DNA from: an uncultured Eubacteriales bacterium | GTDB lineage: Bacteria; Bacillota; Clostridia; Christensenellales; CAG-917 | Reading direction: 5' to 3' | Assembly (NCBI GenBank): GCA_900549225.1 | Contig: URNP01000039.1 | Coordinates: 1 to 10,087 of the forward strand | Length of the DNA stretch: 10,087 nucleotides | In this document: piece after piece, positions 1 through 10,087 of the stretch | Position numbering within the stretch: position 1 is the stretch's first letter | How the letters are laid out: every line of letters starts with the position of its first letter | Made by a program: the position numbers and the translations under genes | The notes under the pieces: model-generated | What the model was told of the DNA's origin: nothing | Seen by the model: the letters and a program-made list of their open reading frames with translations, nothing else | Databases searched by the model: none

Positions 1-152
1 CAGGCTCTTGGCAATACAAATCGGCTGAAAGCCGTGCCACTTCACCTGCGTGTCGGCTACGCAACAGAATGCCACGCATTCTCGTACTATCCGTCAAGTT
101 CGGCGCTCGCTACGGTCGTCGCCTTGCGACTCCGATTCCGTCTTCGAAATGG
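1..152. other. Non-coding stretch after dprA with two short hairpins
   Basis: No convincing reading frame lies here. Two perfect inverted repeats are visible: CGGCT-GAA-AGCCG at 22-34 and AGAATGC-CAC-GCATTCT at 66-82. Neither is followed by a T-tract on the minus strand, so they are poor candidates for intrinsic terminators. The stretch may be a spacer before a further minus-strand gene beyond the window edge, which I cannot see. Confidence 0.5.
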
Positions 153-1232
153 TTATGCTAATGCGTAGTAGTTTCCGGCACTTTTCACGATTAGTCCGTC
201 GATTTCGAGGTTGAAAAGCAAGTTCGTCAGATCCGCCACGTTAAGAGAGGTATCCGCGAGCAATTCTTCAAAGTGCTTTTCTCCGTCGTGCAGACAATCG
301 AGAATCTGACTTTCCGTCATAGACAACTGCACGGGTTCTTTTTCGACCACTTCCCTTTGGATATGCAATGAATCGAGCACGTCCTCCGGCGAGATCGCAA
401 GTGCGTGAGGCATTTCTCTCAGCAGTTCGTTGCCGCCTGCGTTTTCTTCGTCGTAGATATTGCCAGGCACGACGAATATCTCTTTGCCTTGCTCGATTGC
501 AAGTCTCATAGTGATCAGCGAGCCGCTCTTTTTTGCCGCTTGCGGAAGGAACACCGCCTCCGAAAGTCCGCTCACGATGCGGTTTCTGTCGGGAAAGTGA
601 TATTGAAGCGGTTTCGTGCCGAGCGGATATTCGCTCACGAGCAATCCTCCGTTTGCGAGGATTCCGTCCATAAGTCCTCTATGCTCTGCAGGATACACGA
701 CGTCAAGTCCGCACGCAAACACCGCAATAGTTGCCGAGCCGTTATCGACGCAAGCCTTGTGTGATATTCCGTCCACGCCTCTTGCAAAACCGGACACTAT
801 GCAAAGTCCCGCTCTTGCAAATTCTCTTGAAAACTCTTCCGCGACCTTTGCGCCGTATCTCGTGGGACGCCTCGTACCCACCACGGCGATTTTGCGCATT
901 TTTAGGGCGTCCGTATTTCCCTTGAGAAACAGAGCAATCGGTTTGTCGTACACGTCGCAAAGTTCCTCGGGATAATCCTCGTCCAGATAAGTTATCCAAT
1001 GGATTTCCCTCTTTTGCAAATCTTCGAGAATACCGTCGATTTTGCCGAGTTTATCGTAGAATTCGTTTGCGTGATCGCCGAGCACCTTCTGCGCGATTTC
1101 TCTTGCAAACGCCTCTTTCAGTTCGCTCGGTTCGTCGAATTCTTCTAGCAACGCCGTTTTCTTCTTATTCAAGAGTTCCTCAACGCATTGAAGCGCAATC
1201 AAAACTTTGGTGCTTTGGTCAAATCTGTCCAT
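153..1232 (-). CDS. dprA: DNA-processing protein DprA (Smf), RecA loader
   Basis: DprA binds incoming single-stranded DNA in the cytoplasm during natural transformation and loads RecA on it; that role is known for the family. The protein is 359 residues, a usual length. An N-terminal helical segment (about 1-80) precedes a Rossmann-like core (about 110-290) with the family blocks AVVGTRRPT (116-124), GFARGVDGISH (148-158), SEYPLGTKP (200-208), FPDRNRIVSGLS (213-224), KSGSLIT (235-241) and VVPGN (254-258). A C-terminal winged-helix-like domain (about 303-359) follows. I chose the ATG at 1232, which overlaps the yifB TGA as TGATG and has AGGAAG eight bases upstream (1241-1246). A TTG one codon earlier is possible but less likely. 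It is translationally coupled to yifB. One oddity is VFLPQAAKKSG, where the family usually has a hydrophobic strand ending in EA before the KSGSLIT block. Confidence 0.95.
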   Translation of the reverse strand: MDRFDQSTKVLIALQCVEELLNKKKTALLEEFDEPSELKEAFAREIAQKVLGDHANEFYDKLGKIDGILEDLQKREIHWITYLDEDYPEELCDVYDKPIALFLKGNTDALKMRKIAVVGTRRPTRYGAKVAEEFSREFARAGLCIVSGFARGVDGISHKACVDNGSATIAVFACGLDVVYPAEHRGLMDGILANGGLLVSEYPLGTKPLQYHFPDRNRIVSGLSEAVFLPQAAKKSGSLITMRLAIEQGKEIFVVPGNIYDEENAGGNELLREMPHALAISPEDVLDSLHIQREVVEKEPVQLSMTESQILDCLHDGEKHFEELLADTSLNVADLTNLLFNLEIDGLIVKSAGNYYALA

Positions 1233-2758
1233 CAACTGTACTTCCTGTCAAGCCCTCTGTATTGGATCGCTTCCGCAATATGCGCAGGCGTTATATTTTC
1301 GCTTCCTTCTATATCGGCAATCGTGCGAGCGACTTTGAGGATTCTCGTCGTGCCCCTTGCGCTCAGATTGAGTTTATCGAAAGCTTTTTTGAGCAATCTT
1401 TCGCAGTTCTCGTCGATTTGACAATACTTTGCGAGTTCTCTCGATCCCATTTCTGCGTTGGTCGCTATGCCGTCGTTTGCAAATCTCTCTCTTTGAAGAG
1501 CGCGCACTCTGTTTATGCGTTCTTTGATTTTTGCCGACGATTCACCCTCTTGCTTGGTTCTGAGTTCGTCGTAGGAAATATTATCAACTTCGATTTGCAA
1601 ATCTATTCTGTCCATCAGCGGTCCGCTGAGTTTTGACACGTAATTGTGGATTTGCGAGGGCGTGCAACGGCAAATCTGATTCTTCGAGCCGTAGTTTCCG
1701 CAAGGACAAGGGTTCATCGATGCGATGAGCATAAAGTTTGCGGGATATTCGGTTGTCTGTTGCACTCTCGACACCGTCACTCGTCTGTCCTCAAGCGGTT
1801 GACGCAGAGTTTCGAGCGCGTGACGCGAATATTCGGGCATTTCGTCGAGGAAAAGCACGCCGTGGTTTGCAAGGCTGACCTCGCCCGGTTTTGCCTTTGC
1901 GCCGCCGCCCACCAGAGCAGGCACGGTGGTCGTGTGATGCGGAGTTCTGAAAGGTCTCGTCGTCACAATTCCCACGTCGCTGTCGAGTATGCCCGCAACC
2001 GAGTGAATCTTGGTCACTTCGATTGCCTCTTCAAAGGTCATTTCGGGCATAATCGTAGGCACGCATTTTGCAAGCATGGTTTTGCCTGCGCCGGGAGGGC
2101 CTATCATAAGTGCGTTATGTCCGCCCGCAACCGCTATTTCGAGAGCGCGTTTTGCAACGGTCTGCCCTTTCACGTCCGCAAAGTCCACGCCGTAGCCGTG
2201 ATTCACGCACGCCGACTCGTAAGTCGAGGACGGCACTTTCTCGTATATCACGCCCGAGAGCATCTCGACGACTTGACGGAGATTTTCGAGTGCGTATACG
2301 TCTATGCCCTCAATAAAACTTGCCTCTCTTGCGTTTGAGGCAGGGATAATAAACTTGCGGTGTCCCGCTTGCATTGCCGAGATGAGCAACGGCATAATTC
2401 CGTTGACGTGGCGCAGTTCTCCGTTGAGCGACAACTCTCCGATGATGACGTATTGTTTGTACGACTTGTTCTCGAGTTGACCCGTTGCGGCCATAATGCC
2501 GAGTGCGACGGCAAGATCGAACACAGGACCTTCTTTTTTCGTATCGGCAGGCGCAAGATTGACGATAATGCGCTTTGCAGGATATTGAAATCCGCTGTTT
2601 TTGATTGCAGAACGGACGCGTTCCTTGCTTTCCTTCGTCGCAGTCGAGGCAAGTCCGACCATATCGTAGCCTGGCAAACCGCTGTTGATGTCCACTTCGA
2701 CGTCCACGGCGTATCCCGTGAGTCCGTCCAAGGCGTAACTGAGTATCTTTGCGAGCAT
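1232..2758 (-). CDS. yifB: YifB/ComM family Mg-chelatase-like AAA+ ATPase
   Basis: ComM relatives are hexameric helicases that drive branch migration when transformed DNA is recombined, so this protein probably acts with DprA. At 508 residues it has the family length. Domains in order: an N-terminal ChlI-like S5-fold domain (about 1-170, with SGLPGYDMVGL and VNLAPAD), an AAA+ core with Walker A GPPGAGKT (220-227) and Walker B VLFLDE (301-306), the MNPCPCG block (348-354), and a C-terminal Mg-chelatase domain (about 400-500) with LSARGTTRILKVARTIAD. Four cysteines, at 351, 353, 363 and 365, form the small cysteine cluster typical of the family. The ATG at 2758 is preceded by a strong ribosome binding site, AGGGGAG at 2763-2769, and by its own promoter. 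The stop codon overlaps the dprA start. The gene looks intact and ordinary. Confidence 0.96.
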   Translation of the reverse strand: MLAKILSYALDGLTGYAVDVEVDINSGLPGYDMVGLASTATKESKERVRSAIKNSGFQYPAKRIIVNLAPADTKKEGPVFDLAVALGIMAATGQLENKSYKQYVIIGELSLNGELRHVNGIMPLLISAMQAGHRKFIIPASNAREASFIEGIDVYALENLRQVVEMLSGVIYEKVPSSTYESACVNHGYGVDFADVKGQTVAKRALEIAVAGGHNALMIGPPGAGKTMLAKCVPTIMPEMTFEEAIEVTKIHSVAGILDSDVGIVTTRPFRTPHHTTTVPALVGGGAKAKPGEVSLANHGVLFLDEMPEYSRHALETLRQPLEDRRVTVSRVQQTTEYPANFMLIASMNPCPCGNYGSKNQICRCTPSQIHNYVSKLSGPLMDRIDLQIEVDNISYDELRTKQEGESSAKIKERINRVRALQRERFANDGIATNAEMGSRELAKYCQIDENCERLLKKAFDKLNLSARGTTRILKVARTIADIEGSENITPAHIAEAIQYRGLDRKYS

Positions 2759-5700
2759 AGGACTCCCCTATATATTTATTAGTTTTTTAATATTAGCATA
2801 GCAAGGCAAAAAACGCAATAAAAAATATCGCGCCCCAAAACGCAAAGCGTATATGTAAGCACGATACAGTCGGTTAGATTCCGCAAAAAAATATTTTTGC
2901 AACTTTTTTTCTTAAAAAACGCTTAAACCCGTTCAAACTTCTTTACTCTCATCGTCCGAGTCCGTTTTGTCTACGTTTATATAATTTTCAAGCAATTTCT
3001 TTTTGTCCTCTTCGCTTATATCCGACAATGTGATTTTGCCTTCTTCCTTCTCTTTTTCCTTTTCAAGCGCAAGTTTATCTCGCACGACGGACGAAATTAT
3101 CAGCGCAAACACGATACACAGCGGAATGACCACCACCACGACATATCCGTACCAGTTGGACATGAATTTGCGCAGTCCGCCCACAAACACGGATTTTTTG
3201 ACGTACTTCGCCTTTACGTTTTGCGGATTGAGTTGCCAATTGTCAACTGCCTTTGCGTTGTCGCCCTTTGTCTTAAAATAGTTGACCGTTCCGTCGTCGT
3301 TTCTTGCGATTTCAACGATACGGTGCGTTTCGTTGTAGTTTCCGTTGGGCGCTTTGAAGGTTATGATATCCCCCACTTGCAACGAGTTTACGTCGTCAAC
3401 TGCTTTGCACATAATCACGTCGCCCGGTTCTATCGTTCCGCTCATACTGTCGGTCAGCACGTCGTACATATAGTAGCCGAAAATCTTGCTTTCGCCGCCA
3501 TTGCTCTTTTGCACGAGTATCACCGCAACCACAACCACCATAAACACGAAAATCAACGCCACTATCGCAGTCGACACGGCGTTGTAAATTTTCTTGGCTT
3601 TTGAAATTTCGGTGTTTTTCATATTTTCAATTTCAAGTGCGCGCTCTCCGTTTTGTCATCTCATCGGTTTGCGAATTTCCGTTCACCTCATCAAACACGC
3701 ACGTCCGAAGCGTTCACATTTTCTATATCTTTCTTGCCTTCTGCAACGTCGATATTGGAAATATCCGATTCGTTGTTTGACTTATCGTCGTCGTTTTGCT
3801 CTTTCACGCTCTCAGGCGCGATTTGAGCGGTTTCAGACGATTTTTCGTCTGTTTCCTCGGCTTTCTTCGCTTTGCGCGTATATTTGCGTTTAGGCTTCTG
3901 TTCTTCTTGTTCCAATTTGCCAAGATTCGCTCCATCACCCCACGGCATCACCTTGTCCGCTTTCTTGAAACTTATGCCCATTCCCTGCGTATCTTCGATC
4001 TTCGTTCCGATATTTATGCGCAGTTCCGATTTCGGTCTGATTTCGCTCTGAACAGTAGCGTTTTCGTCCGTATCGATTGCGCTGTTTTGGATGTTTTCAC
4101 CTGCATAGAGTGCGCTATTTTCGGCGTTTTTCTCCGTGTCGAGTGCGTTATTCTCTGCATTGCCGACAGCATCGGAAGCGTGTACATTGCTTCCGATTCC
4201 TTCAGTTTTCTCACCGTTTTCGGCGCTTTCCGCTTGCAAATCCGCCTGTTCTTGCTTGGGTTTGCGGTTATATTTGCGTTTTGGCTTTTTATCTTCTTCA
4301 CGCTCGATTTTGCCGAGTTGCGCGTTTTCGCCCCACGGAGTTACTTTATCTCCGTCTTTGACGTGCACTTCGCCCACTGCAACCTTGTTTTCGTCAACGG
4401 GAGTGAGATTGAGTTGTCTATGCGGCTTTTCTTCTTCAGTCCACGGGTCGATGTCCTGCGTCTTTGCTATGCGCAGTTTGCCCTTCTTTCTCGTCTGTTT
4501 AGAGGCATTTTCGTCTGTTTCGGGGCTTGCCGCACTCTCGTTTTTCGCAGAAATTCGCACCGATTGTTCGGCGTTTTCGGGTTGCGAAAACTCCGCAAAT
4601 CTTCCTGCTTGATTTGACGAATTTGCTTGTCCTCGCTGCGAATTTTGCTCGTTTTGCTCGTTTTGTTCGACTTGTCCGAGTTGATCGAGTTGAAGTTTTG
4701 CCTTCGGTCTTTGCTGTGGCAAAATATCTCCCTCGATAGGCATAACCGAGTCGATTGCGTCGAGTGCGTGATCGATTCTTGCGTCGCGCAAAGCCTTGTC
4801 TTTGCGTGCTTTTTCCATTTCGTCAATGGATTTGTTGATGCCCTCGGTGTTCTTGTCCTCGAGTTCGAGATTCTCGTGCTTGTCGATCTTGATCTCTGCC
4901 TTGCGTTTTGCTTCCTCTTCGAGCCTCTTCTTCTCTTGAATCTTGGCTTTTTGGAAACTGAACGGATCCATTCCGAAATATGCGGAATCTTGAGAAGAAT
5001 CCATATTCTTTTCAAGTTCTTCACGCTGTTTTCTGAACGCTTCGGCACGTTTTTGTATATCTTCTCTGCGGCGGCGTATGCGCTCTTGTCTGTCGCGTTC
5101 GTCAAGTTCTTCCTGCTTGATTCTGCGATAGGACGTCAAGCAACGATCGATTGCGTCGCGCGCCTTGATGATCTCTTCCTGCTTGATTTTGTCGTCGTCG
5201 GGGCGCTTGAAAATCTTGCGTACTTCAAACAAGTGCTGATCGAATTTTTCCGCGTCGGGTTCGAGATCGACCTCTTCCTGATCGGCTTTGGGAGGCATCT
5301 CTTTGAAACGCTCCACTTCCACCGGGTGTTCGACAACGACTTCTTTTTCTATTTCTTGCGGTTTTTCAACCTCTTTTTCTATCTCTTTTTCTTCGATTTC
5401 GGGCGGAGTTTCCGGCTCTTTTTCCTCGGGTTGCTCGGGTTCTTCGGGAGGAGTTTCGGGTTCTTGCTCGGTCGGGATTTCCTTTTCGGATTCCGCGTCC
5501 TCTTGCGGCTTCACCTCTTCGATATTCTCGTTTTCTTCCTCGTTTTCCTTCTGATTCTCGAGTTTTTGGGCGTATTCGTCGCGATCGATTTTGTCTTTTT
5601 CAAAATCCATCTGACCGACGCGAAGGAAGTCCGCAAACTCCTTGTCCTCCATGTCCATATCCGTTTCGCACTGATCGTACAGACTCTCGAACACCATCGT

Positions 5701-8700
5701 GTTGAGCGTCACCATACTGCTGAGTCTTTGTGCGCTTTCGTCGTCGATATCGTAGTCCTCGACTTCGTCGGACGTGGAAAAACCTGCGGATTGCTGATAA
5801 GTTTCGATAAACTGCCAAAGTGTAAGCGCCTTCTTGAAATTCGGCTCTTTCAAAATGACGTTCGTACGCATAATAGGCGGACGGACAGGTGCGGAATTGC
5901 GCATCGATTTTGCAAAAGACGACGACAAAAAGTCGGTGATAATGCGGTCGATTTTTGCAACACGCTCGATTTTGGTGAGCGTGTCCGGATCGAGGCGCAT
6001 AACCTCGTCAAAACTCAATTGTGCGAAATACTCCGTTCTGTAAGTGATTTTTTTGCTTGGGAGATTGAATCTCGACTCAATATCGAGTTCCAAAACGTCC
6101 TGCGTTGCCGACGCCTTTTTGATCTTGTCGTAACGCATTGTGACGAAGTCTTTCAACTTCAACAAAAGCGTGTAAATAAAGCGGTTTTCGTAGATTTCAA
6201 AGGATTCCTCTTTGGTGATATTGAGGATTTTTGACGGCGTGACGTCACCCGTCTTTTCGTCCACTTTTGAAATCATATTGGTGTGCTGGGCAAGGTATTT
6301 GACTGACTCCGTGGAAATACTCCTTGCAAGCGACACGTCGACGATATCTTCCTCTTGCACGATAAACTTTCTCGGATTACGCACGATCGTATCGAGGTTG
6401 GGAAGAATGCTTTCAATGGTGTCGATCCAGTCGATTGAAATGTCTTGAACGAGGCGTTTTTTTGCGAGTTTGAAGCTTGACGCGCCCTTATCCACGCGTT
6501 TTTTGAATTGCTCATAAAAGCCCTCTTTGTTGAGGACGGAAACAATCTTATTTGCGTACTGTCTGTACACTTCTCTTGTAATCTTATTGTCTGCCATCTT
6601 TTATGAGATATTTATTCGCGTTCTTCCACTCTGACATGATAAGGTGGAATTATAAGACGTAGCATCTTGATGCTAAGCTCTAATTATTCATTGGAGTGTG
6701 GGGGTAGTCCCCCACACTCAATTATTAATTATTAATTCAATGTCACGCATTAGAAGAGTTTCTTCAAGCGGTTGATATACTCCTTGCTCTCTTGCATATT
6801 CTCTTCGCCGAACAACTCGCTCAAATACAAAATCAAGCCGTCGATTTCGTCACGAATGTACGACAAGTTGAGTGATTCGAACTTGCGGAATATCTTGTTG
6901 CAAAGGACGTAGTCGAGTCCGTCGATTTCCGTGCCGCCACAACCGACGTACGAAGGAATGAACTCTTTGAGTTGCTTCACGATACGGTTGCCGAACGCGA
7001 GACGGAAGTGTTCGATGACGTAGTCGTCGAGTTTGTTGACTTTGTCAAGGACGTCTTGAGACACTTTGTAGACCTCTTGCGACTCTTTGAACATTGCTTC
7101 GAGGTGCTTGTAACTGATGAAAATGTTATCCGCCCACGGTGCGTCGAAAGGCACGCCTTTGCTGTTGATGTTTATAGGCATAGCGCGGTCGTAAACCTTA
7201 TCCGATATTGCGAACGTCGAGTCGTCGTTGTTTGCAGTGCCGATAAACCACATATTTTGCGGAAGTCTGAAACGACCTTTGTCGATATGCTTGGGGTCGT
7301 TTGGCCAGCCCGAAGGCACGAGGTCAACGATCCACTCGTCACGGGACGGCATTTCGAGAATTGACAACATTTCTGCGAAATAATATTCGACACGCGCGAT
7401 GTTCATTTCGTCGAGGACGGTGAGATAAATCTGATCGTTCCAAGTCGCCTCGTACATTTTCTTCAAAACTTCGGTTTCGTTGAAACGCTTGGTGAATTCG
7501 TTGAAGTATCCGAAAAGTTCGGTACGGTCACGCCAGGACGGCTGAACGGACGCTATCGTCGCCGGGTTGTTGAGGAAGATTCCCATTGCGTGCGGAAGCG
7601 AGGTTTTACCAGTACCTGAAATACCTTGCAGAATCATCAAACGCGAGGTTGACATACCTGCGATAAACAGTCTGATTATGCGCGGATTGTAGTAAAGGTG
7701 CATACGCGAGCAAGCAAAGTTGCGGAAACGATCGCAAAGTTCGGGCAACGTGATTTCGTCATCGTAGACGGGAGGAACGTAGTTTTCGTAAATCTTGTCG
7801 ATTTCGGTGAGTTTGTAAAAGCGCGATTCGCCGGTTGGCGATTGCTCTTCTTTCTTCTCGCCTTCTTCCCCTTCTTCGCCCTCGAAATTGCCGATATCGC
7901 TCACGCGCATGCCGAGAATACGGTCCTTTTCAGCCGACATTTTGATGATTTGCTTTTTGAGATTCGCGCACTCTTCAACGAGATCCTGCGGCAAAACTTT
8001 GGCTTTTTGCAGCCTTGCGAGTTTGCGGATTCCGAGCGCCGCCAAAACGACGATCGCAACGATCACCGCAACGATAAGAATGATAAAAATTATCGCAACT
8101 GCCCATTCTCCCGCGCCGAAGTATTCGGTGTAGTTTTTGAAAGCGTCTCTGTAACCTTCGTTGTAAAAGATATGCAAAAAGCCCCAGAAAATACTGCCGA
8201 TACCCTTGTCGTAAAACGCGCCGAGAAAGGCTTTTAGAAATTCAAACACTAAATTTATGTTCATTTCGATATTCCGTTATATTCGGCTTTTATCCTCATA
8301 GCCGACGTCCCCGAGGGACGATGCAAAGTCCGTCATTGCGACGCCGTACTCGCTCAAATACGTGAAAATACGCAAAGCAAGCAACGATTCCCCAAAACTT
8401 TGCAAAAGGAAACTTCGATTTTGCGCACGCCCGCAGGCGTACGCGCAAAGTTTTCCGCAACGATATTATTCGGATTTTTTCTCTTCGTCTTTCGTTTCTT
8501 GAGATTGAGTGTCTTCGGCCACGCTGTCCTCTTTTGCTTCCGTTTCGGGCTTTTCTTCCGAAGTCGCGGGAGTTTGGGGAGCAGCAGGCGCGGACGCTTG
8601 CAACGAAGCGAGAAGTTCAAGTGCAAGACGACGTTTTTCTTCGTCGGAAAGTCCGTCAACGGATACTACTTGCTCGGATTGAACCTTGCGTTGATTCTCA

Positions 8701-10087
8701 AGTTTTGCAATAACGAGAGTACGCACCAAAATGAATGCGTAAATAACAAACAACAAAATGAGCGGCAATACGACTACGCAGAAGAAACGAGTTTTCATAT
8801 TCTCGCCGTGATGCATAACGCCCTTGCTGTCCTTGCCGACGTCTTGAATCCAGTTGGAGAAACTTCCCACGCCTTTGAGCGCTTTGCCTGCCGTGAAATT
8901 GCCTGCCTCGTCAACACTGCCCCAAGTTGCGACGATACTTGTTGCGCTCACCGTTTCGGTTGAACCGATGATCGCTCTGTTTTCGTCGTTGATAACGCCG
9001 CCTGATTTTTCAAGTGCAGCAACAGCATCTTGCCAAGAGCCTTCTTGATTGTCACCTCGCGTTCTGAACGAAGAGATTTCGCCGTTCTTGTCACGATAGA
9101 CGCCGATAATTCTGTGTGTGTTCAGAATCTTGTACAGTCCGCTCGTGGTCTTGAACGTGATGACTTGACCTACTTTGAGTTCTTCAACCTTGCTCTGATC
9201 GAACGCGTTTGCGATGAGCACGTCACTGGTGTTGAACGTCGGCTCCATTGAGTCGGTCGCAACGTTCAGATAAATCTTGTCGCCGAATCTAGTTATGCGA
9301 TATTCCTTGTCCGTCGTCGTGCCTGCAATCATAAAAATTGCAACGATGAGTGCAAAAACGATCACTACGATACAAACCGCAGTCGCCACCCAATTGAGAA
9401 TGGTCATTGCTTTTTGCTGTTGCGGCGAACGCTCTTTTTTTGCTGTGGAAGCGAGTTTTTCCTTGATGTTCATAATTTCTTCCTTTTCCGATGCTTCTTC
9501 ACTTTCAACTCACGACTTATTGCCCCACTCCGCGCCAAAAACGCGGCCGAGAAGAAAACGAATGACTATTGACGTCACCGAGCCATACTTATTGTCCTTT
9601 GACGAGGCAAACGCCTCGCTTTGCTCGAATGATTTTGCTGTAACGTATAGTTATAACTATACACATTGTATTGTAGCGGAAAACTACCCCTATGTCAATA
9701 GCAATATTTGCCAATCTGCCCCTATTTGGTCGCATTTTATAAAAAAAAACCGAACATTTTAACAATTCAGTCAGTTTTGATGCAAAACAGTGTTTGAAAA
9801 AGAGAGTTTTCAACTTCTACGCCCCGTGCAGAGCACGGAAATCCCTCGAAATGACATCAAAAAACCCGACCTACTCGGATCGGGTTTTTTGTGGCGGAGA
9901 AGCAGGGATTTGTTTTACAGCGGAGAGGAAAAACGAAGTTTTGAGAACGGAGCGTGCAGCTGGCGGTGACAGGGTTCGGCAACGTTGTTGCCCCGTGCAG
10001 AGCACGGAAATCCCTCGAAATGACATCAAAAAACCCGACCTATTCGGATCGGGTTTTTTGTGGCGGAGAAGCAGGGATTTGAACCCT

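Overview
The window reads as a chromosomal segment of an anaerobic, Clostridia-like Firmicute. The clues are a linked yifB-dprA pair, two SipW-type (ER-type) signal peptidases, a tRNA-Ser with an encoded CCA, purine-rich ribosome binding sites and AT-rich sigma-A-like promoters. TAA and TGA both serve as stops, so the code looks standard. I cannot name a genus. Every gene I accept lies on the minus strand, so transcription runs from right to left.

Right end (about 9474-10087): the 3' end of a tRNA-Ser gene and its terminator. A second copy of the terminator plus the last 21 bases of the tRNA lies 169 bp to the left, within a 92-bp direct repeat. Next comes a near-consensus promoter (TTGACA-N17-TACAAT) with a perfect 18-bp palindrome at the expected transcription start, then a leader of about 190 nt.

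Middle (2933-9473): four genes in the same direction: a SipW-like signal peptidase (8466-9473), a membrane-anchored McrB-like AAA+ NTPase (6750-8264), a 968-residue charged protein whose N-terminal third resembles the DUF2357/McrC-associated family but which shows no nuclease domain (3691-6597), and a second SipW-like signal peptidase (2933-3622). The gaps between them hold several strong inverted repeats and one probable internal promoter. This cluster is the unusual part of the window. It may be a membrane machine in which an AAA+ motor and a disordered scaffold work next to two exported-protein processing enzymes. That link is inferred from gene order and shared features, not demonstrated.

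Left end (1-2818): yifB (comM-type helicase) and dprA (RecA loader) overlap at TGATG and have their own extended -10 promoter. They form an ordinary competence and ssDNA-processing unit. The first 152 bases are non-coding with two small hairpins. No CRISPR array, insertion sequence or rRNA is visible.
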